DNA of 64,000 bases. Source: Callaeas wilsoni. Its lineage: Eukaryota; Chordata; Aves; Passeriformes; Callaeidae. Location: assembly GCA_013398955.1 (NCBI GenBank), contig VWPU01005239.1:1-64000 (forward strand), written 5' to 3'. The notes beneath the pieces are model-generated. The model was not told the DNA's origin, searched no databases, and was given only the letters and a program-made list of their open reading frames with translations. Of this stretch, positions 1-12,072 are shown piece after piece; position 1 is the stretch's first letter; the number at the start of each line of letters is the position of its first letter. Made by a program: the position numbers and the translations under genes.

Positions 1-1102
1 TGTGTGTGTGTCTGGGCACGAGCAAGGGCGCCCCAGCCACGATGGCTGCTCGGAATGGGGGCGTTCAAAGAGAATCAAAATCAGTCATTCAGCCACACCT
101 GCACAAATTCAGAGCATTTGGTTTTCTTTAGCGTCACCTCCTTTCTCTCCCTGCCCTCAGCTAAGGACAAGATGGTCTAGGAGGTGCCTCGTGATCTCCC
201 TTCACACCTTTCTCTTCTTGGACTCGAGGAAAGCACATGGCAGAAGGAGAACACCAGCAGACCTCATTGCTTGTGGCTCCACATTTACAAAACAAGACAA
301 CCAGATAGGGGCAAAAAAAAATAACTAGAAGAGATTTGTTTCAATCTTATTCCTCCTTTAGTCATTAATGTCTTCAAAGATACCCCCTTCCTCCCCAAAA
401 TAAACCCCTCACTGAAACAGCAGTGTGGACACTTTACCTTGGTTACTACTGCAACCTGACAAAACTTACTAAGCACTGACCTAATTCACGAGATTTGGCA
501 CTTGCCATGTTTATCAGAGTTTCTTTGGAGATCTCATATACCAAAAAAAGGAATCCAGTACTTGCTAAGAGAGTATCTTCCTAGCCATATAGGATTAGAG
601 TCCCTAAATAAAAGAAAAGCTGAAAATTCTGTGTGAACTGATGATAAGAACAGATCATTACTATTAAAAATGCAAATACAGAGAGGATATATACCATCCT
701 CCCACACCAACAGTATTTCTGATCAGCCAGTCTAAGTAAATCCAGCCCAGCATTTATGTACTCAGCTTGAAGTAAAATATTAAGGACAGAATAACAGTTA
801 GGAATATGACAATGATGTTGCCAATAGCCTCCAACCAAGCATCACTAATCCAGGAAATTAAGAGATGATATAGAAAGAAACCCAATTGAATTGAAATAAG
901 AAACATGCAACTACAGTCTTCGAAAAGTCTTCGTGTTGCGGCATGGTGCGGACAGATTGTGACTAAGGCATCTGTTTGTATTCCTACAAGCATTTTTAGA
1001 GCGGATTCCACCTTTCTGGGTTCATTGAATGAGTAATCACAAGCATTCATTCATTTTATCAGGCTTTTTTTCCCTTCCCCTTCAGGAAGTTCCTGTTTCA
1101 AA

Positions 1103-1270
1103 ATGTCTGTGTGGAGACTGAACGAGAGGCACCAGCTGGGGCTCCTGTATGAGATCTCTGTCCTTCTGGAGGAGCAGAGCGCTATTTTTAGGGCAGAGCT
1201 ACTGGAGAAGCATAAGACAACCAGCAGTCACCAACCCCTAAAGAGGCTTGCACCTGGTTTGCCTGACTGA
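1103..1270 (+). other. Unassigned 55-codon ORF behind a strong splice acceptor
   Basis: A long pyrimidine tract ending CCCCTTCAG (AG at 1084-1085) is followed 17 nt later by an ATG. The ORF reads MSVWRLNERHQLGLLYEISV..., then a LLEEQSAIFRAELLEKHK amphipathic-looking helix, and stops at 1268-1270. The frame is also open upstream through the acceptor. I do not recognise a family and see no good downstream donor, so if real it may be a terminal exon of a plus-strand gene. Confidence 0.25.
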
Positions 1271-2639
1271 AGCCTCACACAAAGCAGCCCATTCCACACA
1301 GGTTTGGCTTTTAATATGGGTTAGGGCTTTTTTTCTATCCGAAGGGAGAACACTCACAAAGAATGCTGGAGGGATCCTACCAGCACCAAATGTTCTCTGT
1401 GGTTCTCCCTCGTTCCCAGCAGCAGGCAAGGTTTCAGTGGTATGGGGGACATTTCAAGCAGAAACATACAAGCCATTCAACCATTAAGCCCTTTAACCTT
1501 TAAAGTCTAAAGCTAAGGGACGCAGCTAATCCACCAGTGAGTCTGTGTGTTCCTTGTCTCCCCCATAAGAGTGACATTCCAGCCACTGCAGAAGACTGAT
1601 GGTAAGCTGCATTATTTCCGATTTCATGGTGGAACTAGTTAAAATTTTCTAGGCTATACTCTAGAGGTAACATTAAATACAGCCACTGCTAATAACTTCG
1701 CTTAATTATTAGCTGATTTATTCATATACATGCAGGCAGAAGATTTCAATTATTTTTAATTATATGGCAAGTTCCAAGTCTTTTTTATTCCATTAAGATC
1801 ATTCTAAACTCTGTAAAACCTGCAAGTGCTTAATTCTTTAAATGACAGTTTTTAATTAATTTGAACTCAGGCTAATTAAAATATTTGTAGACTGCAACAA
1901 CCTAATTCATTTTTAAAAGGCAAGCTTTTACATCTGCAGCAAATATGCTCTATTTTCCATTGGGATTAAAGATCCGGCCCCTATTTGATGTGCAAAACTC
2001 CCTTCGGCCTTAACAGTGGAATTACAAGTGACAGCAGGTAATAGAAGTGCTCCATCGGCTTGGGCTGGATGCTACAAACCACCTCTTGAGCATACCCAAG
2101 TCCACTGCTCCTGCTTGCATGAAAATCTGGGCACTGGAGACAGGAGCAAGAGCTTCAGCAAATCTTTGGTGGTAATAGCCTTGGCTTAACCCCTCACCTA
2201 TCAAATACTTACCTGTTTCTGCAGCACTGGATAAAGGGGTAAACCAACGGCCAGGTCTGGCAGCCACTCTGCAATAAAATTTGCTAGGTACCCCACAGAA
2301 CCTCTAGTTTCAGGGGGTAGCTTCAAAAAGGAAAGGCAAAGGCCTTTAAATTGTAAGAAACAAAAATAAGGCTGTGGTTGTGCTACAGATGCCTCACCAT
2401 CCACAGCTACTTTTGTGTTCACTGATGATTTCTAATGTCATTTGACAAAGGAAAAGTGGCTCCAGTGACAGTCCAACAAGTCAGTAACTGGCTATGGGCT
2501 GGACTATGAAGCCAGCACAGTTAGGAGTTGTTTTTTGTCATATTCTGTACCCCAGAGCCCAGGCTTGCTGGCACCTCCATAATTTCCAAGCCAGCATCAT
2601 GACATGCCACTTCCACCCCTGTGGAACAACCTCCCCAGG

Positions 2640-2790
2640 GACAGAGTAGAGACCCCATTGCTGGAGGGTTGTAGGGTGTGATCCGACCAGGTGCTATACG
2701 ATCCCATCTAGGCTTCCTTTCCCATGAAACGGTGGATGAGATGATCTTTCCAGGTCCCTTCCTACCTGGGCTGTTCTATGACTACTAGAG
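2640..2790 (+). mobile_element. CR1 LINE 3' fragment
   Basis: Matches the CR1 3' end in plus orientation: a TGGATGAGATGATCTTTCCAGG stretch (positions about 2730-2755), then CCCTTCCTACC and the terminal TTCTATGACTA. Degraded and 5'-truncated; no ORF. Confidence 0.75.
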
Positions 2791-5700
2791 GCCCAGAAAA
2801 GAAGAAACTTTTCTGTAGAGCAAAACAAAGGCTCAAGGAGGACAAAGAACCTGATCCCGTGGTGCATAGATTTTGCTGTTTCATTCTGTGCTTCTTTAAA
2901 GGCATGAAAGTCACCAAGTCCTTGACTGGCATAAGCCAAGTTGGATTTTCATCACGACACCTTCACACAGCTGCTGGCAATGAGCTTCCTTCATATACAA
3001 ATATAGCTAATGTATACAGTGATTGTTGGCTTGATTCCTCCATTTAGAGTGAGCAATGCATATAGCCATAGTAACCAGCTCCTGCCACCGAGTCCTCCTC
3101 TTCTGAAGGCAATCCTTTTATGCATGACTCTGCGAAGAGCAGTTCACATTTCTCCTGGCTGGAAGAGCAGGAGAGGGAAATCTGGCTCCACAGTTCTGCC
3201 ACACGCTGCAGACATGACAAGGAGTGACCTTGGCTATTGTTCTGTAAGTGGTTTTCCAACATGTCACATGCATCTGTTACCCACTTATCGACCCACTTGA
3301 GTCTGTATAAACCAGCCAATATTCTCTTTCCTAGGCAGGGTTATTAAAAATGCAACATCAACGTGCAGTAATATCTTCAAACAAATTTCTTAGCCAAGAT
3401 ATTAATAGTTTTAAGGTGTTGGAAAACATTTTCAATGAGTTCATGGAGTTTCGCAACAAAATAGGCTTGTAGCTAACATTCACATTAGCATTTCTCCTGC
3501 CTAAAGGATATGAATCTGAGGACATTTAGCTTTTAATGCTTTAAAGATATGAGCATGCCAGAGCCTTTAACACAAGATAACAAAATCCAATTTCACTTGT
3601 CTCGATCAGCCTTTGTAAGTGTTGCTACTCAAGTGCTGAACTCAAGTCCCAGATCTGATCTAAGCTTTATTCCTTTCTAAATGGGTAAAAATAAACACAT
3701 CCTTTCTTGCCCTTTATGGACACAAAAACATTGCAAAGAAGGAAGAACACGTGTACTCTGAAGAACTGAGCCAAGCAGCAAAGATTACCTCAAAAGGGCA
3801 TGCAGCAAGTATGACTTTAGTTGTTGAGCTCTTTATAGTAAATAGCGGTGTTTATATATAAAATAAAAGATTCACGTGGCAACTTAGACTAGAGACCTGT
3901 AAAAAAAATCTCACCTCCTTCCCCAGAAAGCCCTAAAGAGGTTAGAGAGACCTTTGCATAGAGGAATAATATGTAGAGACCAAGAAAAAGCCGAAAACTA
4001 TCGTGATATTTTTCATCGCTACACGGTACCTTACTGAATGAAACGGAAGCTGTCCATATGCATAAACTGTGGAAAGCAACTATTTTAGGCAGCAGTAAAA
4101 CAGGTTTGACCTAAATGCCCGAGTCCAGAACTAACCAGAGCCCAGGTGGCATCAGTAGCCCATGGAATCCCTGAGCTGTGAGTCATGAGTGTAACTATCC
4201 AACAAAAAATTACCAGTTTCTATCAGTGCTATGAATGGTCATTGTTTAATATTTCAGTCCAACAGAGTTCTCATCCAAGCACATGTCCTTGTTAGATTTG
4301 CCTGGGACTGATGATGTTTAGTGAGTCTGAGAGAAATCCAGGAAAATTTTATCACAGAACAACAGGCAGAGACTAATGCCAGACTTGAGCTACCTGATCT
4401 AAAACTGTTATCACACTTCAACAAATGGAAAATAGTTCCCAAAGATTAGGACAATTCCTTCTATCTCTAATTACTTTCTACCTTAAGTTCTGAGAAATGG
4501 AAGAACTTTGGGGAGGCGATGATGTAGGAGACACTGATTTGTGTAAGACAAGCCCCATGCTTTTTACGTTGTGGGGCAAAACCCCCACTCTTACATCCTT
4601 CCGTCCATGGCTGTAGTGTAATAGTTTTTTTAATTACATGCAACACACACAGTGGTAAAATTCTTACAGATTTAAACAGTAATACTTTAAACACTTTCCC
4701 TCTGAGACTTATTTACATAAAACATCAGCTTTATCTCAACGGGATAATAAGGAAAGATAGAGGACACTTAACAAGTATTACCCTCCAACAAACAGTAAAG
4801 TTATCACCTGGAGAACTGCAGCTCAGGACTTGCATTCGCTTGAGCTCAGCCAAAAGGCTTTTCGCCTTCTGGCAATGGTCACTTGCAATCCCCCCTTGTA
4901 AGTAGAGTTGGTAAGCTCATAAAATCCTGTCTGTAGCTTAGGTCTAGCTTCTATCCTTTCTTCTCACCAACTTATGAATAAACATGACAGCATCATTAGG
5001 CCTTGAGTAGTTAGATATATAATAAACAAGGTTTGGGAGCAGGAGGGAAAGAGGGAAGGAAAAATGTCATTTGAGTACTCCAGGATTCAGAAATAGAACG
5101 CAAATTGGAGGCTGTGTGACCTCGCTCCAGCACCTGCGTGCGTAAGCGCTCTGCTTCCAGTGCTGTGATTAGATGCTATTTTTCCCCTGGGGGCTCTGCC
5201 TCATTCTGCATATGAGATAGGTCTGCGTGGGGAGGAAGGCAGAGTCAGGTGGCGAAGGAGACTGCTGTCTGCTTGTCCCTTTCCACTCTGTTGCAGAAGC
5301 TGCCTTCTGTATGAGTCAGAAATGGGAAAAGAAAGATGATTTTAAGATTCAAGTAATTGCTTGCTGTATTAGTGTGCAGGAGGCTTTGCTACAAAGTACC
5401 TGTGTGATGGCAAGCAAGCCGTTTACACCAACTTTTAGACAGACAACTACCATAACTGGTTGTACTTCCTATGTAGCTAGCGGTTGAAACCCCTGATTTG
5501 CATGGAAATGCCGAGTAGAAGCACATGAAAGTACTGCATGCCAGGGCTGCAGCCAAAGCCACCAGGACCAGCCTCTGGAGCTGTGGAAAGCACACTTGTG
5601 CATGCAGGTGTGAAGGGCTATGGACTAACAAATGGAGGTTTTCAGCTTTTCACACGAGGAGCCCCAAATCAGCAGTTTACCCCAATGTGTCAGCTCGCTG

Positions 5701-5837
5701 TTGGTACCACGAAGGTAATTGTATGTGGATACTGCACCAGTAAGTACCCTACAGAAATGAGTGACTGAGAAAGGCTACACATTACATATTCTGTCGTAGG
5801 GTTCAATAGCTACAGACAGGCATGTCTTCATCCATAC

Positions 5838-6102
5838 AGAACCACAGAATATGCTCAGTTGGAAGGGACCCTCAAGGATCACTGAGTCCAACTCCTGGCC
5901 TGCACAGAACACCCTAGGAGTTACACCCTGTGCCTGACAGCATTGTCCAAACGCTTCTTGAGCTCTGTCAGGCTAGTGCTGTGCCCACTGCCCTGGGGAG
6001 CCTGTTCCAGTGTTCAGCCACCCTCTGGAGGAAGAACGTTTTTCTAATTTCCAACCTAAACCTCCCCTGACACAGCCTCATGCCATTCCTTCGGGAGTAT
6101 TT
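5838..6102 (-). mobile_element. CR1 LINE 3' fragment
   Basis: Reverse-oriented CR1: starts with a relic of the ATTCTRTG terminus (ACCACAGAAT), then TTGGAAGGGACCCTCAAGG, ATCACTGAGTCCAACTCC and GGGGAGCCTGTTCCAGTG, ending near CATGCCATTCCTTCGGG. Confidence 0.85.
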
Positions 6103-7460
6103 GAGCACCATCTAAGCAGCAGCAGCTTTTGAGCATTTACGCGCTGCTGCCCTGCTCTGCTTAGGGAGAGGCAGGAGCAGCCTCTATCATGGCACTCCAG
6201 AGCAGAGCAGCCTGTTAACCTCTCTGGGGGAGAACAGTCATCTGGGAGGTAGCATGCATCAGCCAGCCAAGAGACTGTGCAATCCAAGACACCTTGCCTA
6301 AAAATACAGAACAGCCAGACACTAACCAGACAGGATGCTGTTTCCCAGCATATTCATGCACACTCCTCCCCAGCAAAAACAACTTCTGCCCTTGATAGTG
6401 AAAGGCATGAAGGCATTTACTTGGTCTTTGCAGAACACAACTAAAGCAATAGCACAATGCCTCAAAGCATATTCTGAGGAGTTTTTTGCTGTTGAAGCAA
6501 ACCACTCAACTGATGCTGAAATGAACACAATAACGCTGGGATTTCCCATTGCCTTAGAAAGCCACAACAAAGAATTTACATTATTTCACCTCATCCTGAA
6601 TATAAGCAAGAAAATTAAATGCTTCTTTCAAAACTAGATTCACTTCCAATTACTAGATACATGACAAAAATAAACCAAAGATTTTTTTTTCAGCTTAACC
6701 TACAAGGATAAAAAAGGGAATAATTAAGGCACTCACCATAACACATGACCAAGCAGAGATGGTCCCCACACTCCAAACAAGATTGTAACTGATCACCACT
6801 GGATTTTTTTCCTTTTGATATCAGGCTTATCAGTACCCTCTGGCTTTTAAAATTACAATGCCTTATATTTCCTTATAGGACACCCTTGCTGTGCTGTAAA
6901 ACACAACTGAAATTCACTATTTGAGCATCAATATAAGCAAATAATACACCCAGATAATTATTCTGAAGTAAAATTGAGTCAAAACAAAAGTTGCTTGCTT
7001 ACAAAATTAGTTTTTAATAACTTAACACAGTGTAAAAAACCTAAACCAGATTGTTAGCTCATTTATTCTGAAGAAAAATTTAACCAGTACAGTATTTGTT
7101 CTCTTGTGTAAAGGCTTAGCGACATATGGGTAAATCAAGGGCCAGCCATCCCTGCTATGAGGGGGATCCCAGCAATATGAGGTGCTTGTTCTGCATGCAG
7201 AGATAACCTTTTCAAACATGTACAAGATCCTTTGGAATTTAATCAGTGCCTATTCAGTGACAACTCACAGGCAGGACTAGAGTCGCTGTAACATGAGCCA
7301 ACCACTTTCAAAGAAAACTGCAGTCAACTATGATACTACAGTAGCTTAGCCAAAGAAATCTGGGATTTTTTCACTCCTATCTGGTAACACAATCTCCCTT
7401 TCCCTGCTCTCTCTTCTTTCCTGATTCCAGAGTATAAGCAATGCTGGAAATGTCTCAGAA

Positions 7461-7476
7461 AAACAAACAAACAAAA
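7461..7476. repeat. Short (AAAC)n microsatellite
   Basis: About four copies of AAAC/CAAA; simple slippage repeat in the left intergenic flank. Confidence 0.6.
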
Positions 7477-10400
7477 CTGTTGTGTCTCCCTAGGCTTGCC
7501 ATGTTGCAATGAGGAATGTGCAAGCCACCTTTATCACATTTCTCAAACACTGATCATTTCTGACACAGAGCTTTAGAAGGAAAAGATGTTTTAATGTCCT
7601 GCAAGCAACCAGTGCTTTCAAAGTCCATCTAAGCAATAAGAGTACAATGCACACTCCCAAGTAACATGTTGTCCTTGGCTTGTCACTTCTTTCTTTAAGG
7701 AGAAAGCCTGGAGCCTTGTATCACACGTGCACAGTATGCTGTGTTCAGGACTGGGATTGGGTACAGGCTGAAAAGATACTTCAGATCACTCACAAATATG
7801 CTTCAAGATCCTCTGGACCTTCTTCTTTCCTGCCTCCATACACCAAATAAAGTGTTTCACTACCTGCTTTCCTCAAGGTCGTGCAAAGGCTCAGCTCTTA
7901 TCCCAGCAGCTTTGGATTCAGTTTCACAACTATGCACAGTTGATACAAAGAGGCTGAATACTTCCTATTGCCATTAATACTTCTTGCCTAGACTGTGGCC
8001 CCTTTTGTCCACGCAAGTCCATCTTCCAAGCTAGGCCAGAGCCTGCACTGCCACACTTCAGTTCTGTGTGAGGTGAACCCATAGACCTTTCCTCACAGCC
8101 AGGTCTTTTTTGTTTCTTTTTTTCCCCAGTCCACACTGAAAATATATAAGGCTAACTAAAAGAGAAAGTCGTACCTCAATAGTTTCACTACATTAATTTC
8201 CCTTTTCAGGGGTTTCTCCACAAACTTGTTCAGTAGAGAAGAGACTGGTAGAGGAATGCAGCATGCAGTGATGTTCTTACACATTTCTCCTCGAAAGATG
8301 GGACAATGGGGCAAACATTACAAAGGTTTTAATAGTGAAACACCAGGAGTTTGCATATTTCCATTCCCAAAGACATCCTCTGTAACCAAACCAAACCTAT
8401 TGTTGGCAAAGTGCAAAGTGGCTGCAATGTTTGCTCAACACCCAACAGAGCCCACAAATCATGTGTCAGGAAGACAGACTATACACTGGTAGCAACATAC
8501 CACATAAGGGATCCTGTAACTCCCGAGTTCCCATTTTTAGACAAGAGCTAATGGCCGTAAAAAAACCCCAACCCAAACCAACCTCCATCTTCTGCACTCA
8601 AACTTGCACTTAAAGCTCAGTTAAAAAGTCATGTGGTCAAAGTCATGCAGGCATAAGAGGAAACACAGAGAGGTTCAACTGTAGTGCTGAGCGTGAAACA
8701 CATTCATGGACCCAGCTGGCTCTTGGTAATTTCCCTTTACAGGAATCATTCATAGCAAGACAAAATCCTCCAGCTAACAAGCAGCTCTTCAGCCAAGATC
8801 ATCAGTCAACCTCAGGTCAAAGAGCCACATGTCAGAAGGGACACGAGGTTGTTCCTTAGGAAAGGTTTAACATATTGCAACCTTGAGAACCTCAGGCACA
8901 GCAAATTCAAACAGAAGCTGGGCATAAAAATGAGGCTCACACTACCTTGTTATTTCTGCTCTGAAATGGATGCCCTCTTGGATACCAGTTGAGCAGAACA
9001 ACCCAGACTGCCATTCAGGAGGCAGGGAAGCACCGGCCCTTGCTGTCAGGTGTGGTCCAGGACTCCCAGGATATTCACGTCAACAGCTATACAGCTTCCA
9101 GTGTGGCGTCACTCAGCCTAACTACTCACCCCTCGTTCCTCTGTACTGCTAGGAAAGGATCCAATTTCGATTGGACTGAGGGAGAGAGAAGAGGATGTGT
9201 CACTGGGGACACAAAGCTAGCAGACTGTTCCCAATTTCATTGCTCTGCAGAAGGGAAATTGGTGAGGGAGATGGAAAGGAAGCATGCTTCAGTGAACAAA
9301 TCTGAAGATTTCAAAAGTAACCAGATGGGAATGCATGGAGGAGTTTATTTATATATAAACCAACTTTGCAAGGTTGAAAGCATTTTTTGAGAAATAAGTA
9401 CTTGCCTAAAAATACTTCATCTTTGGCTGCTAACAATAAACTCTAAGAAAAAGCAGCAAAGAACCTCTCCATACATCTCACGAGAACATTGAACCAAACC
9501 TATAAAGCTGAGTGTCACAATTTCAGGGGAGTCTGTCCTGTTTTTGGCCTGCACTTATTCCAGAAGAGTGCACTGGTAGATAATTCCTGGAGAACTAGAC
9601 ATGTCCCTCTGAATCAGGAAAACTGTAAGCATAAAAGAAATATAAATCCTGACCAGCAGCTAACACTTTTGGCACTGCTGAATCCGTAGCATAAGTGGTT
9701 TCTAGATTTCTTTATTCAGAATTTTGTTTTGTTTACACCATCACTAAATAAATCCTACTGGTCACTGTGAGCACTAAGTACTTCCTGAAAAATCTATCCA
9801 AGATCATAGCAGCTGTTCGATTGCTTGTTTTAAACAGGCCTTCTTACCAGCCCTTACATTTAGGATCACTTTCTGCTTCCTCAGCAAGGCCATGCTTTCA
9901 GTTTGCAAAGCTCAGACTTCCCACTGTTTGTGCAGGATATTAACTTCATCCTGAAGTTAAGAAAATTCCAGCTGAAGTTTCACAAGGTTGGGAGGAGAAG
10001 GTTTTTTGTCTACATTAAGTTGCATGTGCTAGCACAAACACCACAGCACAGGTATTTTGGCCACACTACTACTACAAAACTCTGCCTTGTTTATAACAGA
10101 AGTAAGTGTGGGGGGAAGGGGACAATGAAAGCTGGGAATTGGTTCAGGCAAAGCTTCCCATTCCATCTTCCGTGCAGGTGAGGATGATCAATTGCACTTA
10201 ATTCGAAAGTGAGAGTACCATTCCACAGCCTGTTTTATCCCAGAGGTGGGAAAGTCTCCACTAATAGATCCAAACAGCATACACGGAAAGCTTCCTAATT
10301 TCAGTAAAAGACAGACTGCACCAGGGAAAAACAAATGGTAGGCACTGTCAGTTGGAATCAGTGGTGAAAGAGAGGTGAAGAGATGGAGAAGAAGGGGAAA

Positions 10401-11491
10401 GTGAAAGCCTAAAATAAACCACTAGCAGGCAAACAGAAAAAGATCAAAGGATGCAGAATCAAGACCAAAGAGGAGTGCTAAGATGAAGACAACACACAAC
10501 AGGTGATGAATTGAAGACCATCAACTCCAAACCCTTTATTGAGTCATTATTCCCAGTAAGTACACCAAAAGTGAACTAGACAGCATGGAAAACACATAGT
10601 ACAGAAAAATAAATACACATTTAAGGGTATTTTTAGGTATGAATGAAATAACATACAAAGCCATATAGAGCTCCAGAGTATGTAGAATAAAAGGCAGCTA
10701 CTTTCAGATCAGAAGTACTGGAGTGCCCGATACTGAGACACGAGGGTGCTCGGAACTAAGACAGCACAAAATTCTCTGCTTGTAGAACAGGCAATTGACA
10801 ACCCGACATGACACAGATAATTAAAAATCGACTCTATTGCAGAGCTATTTGTTGTGCTGGTGCCAGCTACTCTCCCTGCACTAAATGAGAGAGCCTGTGG
10901 GGAAAGGGAAAAAAGGTCCAGTAGTACAGTAGATACAGCACATAACATGAATATGAAAACAGCACATGGAACTTTATTACAGAACTATTTTGATTACAGA
11001 ACTGATAATATCAAGATCCCTAAAAGCAAAACCCCTTACACAGGTATTTCTTTGCATGAATTAAATACAAAAATTTCCAGGTTTTTCTACAGTGAAGAGC
11101 GATACATGTTTTAAAAAAAATTTTAAACAGACATAAATTTATTTGCTAGTTCCATTAGCCACTATTCATTACCATTTGGAAAAACACTGCCACAAAAGAA
11201 CACAGAAATGCTGTCAAAATGCCTTGATGTGTCCATGCATTTATTTACTATGCAACCCAGAGTTCAGCTACACTTGGCTTAGAGTAGCATATTAAAATAG
11301 TACATTTTTCCAGGGGGAAAACAAAATAAAACCAATATTTATATACTCTGGATTCTGTCACATAAGTACTAAAGATTAATTTACCATTTTCTGCAGACAT
11401 GTACCTTATTGCTGCCTTACTCTGGTGAGCAGCTTGATGTTTTTCCCTCCCATTCCACCATTTCACAAAGTCAAGCTGACATTTATTAATT

Positions 11492-11497
11492 TAGTTA
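11492..11497 (-). terminator. Candidate polyadenylation signal of CIP2A (AATAAA)
   Basis: First AATAAA on the minus strand after the CIP2A stop, about 405 nt downstream. Further AATAAA hexamers lie at 11240-11245, 11138-11143 and 10973-10978, so alternative 3' ends are possible. Which is used cannot be told from sequence. Confidence 0.4.
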
Positions 11498-11901
11498 TTA
11501 ACATGCTTGGCATTTCCTACTAGAATTTGTTTACTCGAGCACTTTCTGGTAGAAAAGGAGAAAGAAACCCCAAACAACAAAACCCCTCCCAACATTTACT
11601 TACCCCTTCTCCATGATCAAGAGATTTAAAGGGAAAGAACCCATGTCTGCAAATTTACTTTGACACCAAAAGTTTTTAACCCATTACACTGACGGTTTCT
11701 CTCCCAAATGCGTTTGCAAAACTCCAACAAAACCCCTTAATTCAGCAGCTCTGGTAACATTTTTTTTGTTGCTGACCTTTCTAAGCAATAACTGCATTAT
11801 GCAAAAAGGCAACCAAACTGCATGTGTTGTGTACAAAGCTGGCAGTCATCCCTGTAATTTAGCTCACTTAACAGAATACATAAAGCACAGGAAACAGAGC
11901 C

Positions 11902-12072
11902 CTACAAACTGAGGTTCACCGTTTCTGCACTCAGCTTGCCACCACTTAGTTTGTGAATTATTGCAATCATGCTGGCGTGTTTGTCCAATTCTTCCTTCTG
12001 CAGATTTACGAGCGCTTCTTTTTCTGCCAAGCATCCTTCCAACTGGGATTTTTGAACTTCTAGAGAAGATGC
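11902..12072 (-). CDS. CIP2A: CIP2A exon 21, terminal coding exon (residues 854-909)
   Basis: Acceptor GTTTCTGCAG. Encodes [20 protein letters not shown], then [17 protein letters not shown] and a TAG stop. The human terminus is HSLSGGKINPETVNLSI, so both length and end are conserved. Confidence 0.98.
   Translation of the reverse strand, partial: ASSLEVQKSQLEGCLAEKEALVNLQKEELDKHASMIAIIHKLSGGKLSAETVNLSL

Larger units (their letters stand above)
1..10900. other. Left intergenic flank, no recognised gene
   Basis: Apart from the two CR1 fragments, an AAAC microsatellite and the short ORF at 1103-1270, I see no coding exon. In mammals and chicken MYH15 lies on this side of CIP2A in the same orientation, but no myosin head motif was recognised here, so its first coding exons are presumably beyond the window edge. 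Confidence 0.5.

Noticed and set aside
8989..9390. 133-codon plus-strand ORF in the left flank
   Set aside because: No recognisable domain or supporting exon signals.
1..10900. MYH15 exons expected next to CIP2A
   Set aside because: I looked for myosin head motifs such as GESGAGKT and an N-terminal myosin exon in the minus-strand translations and recognised none.
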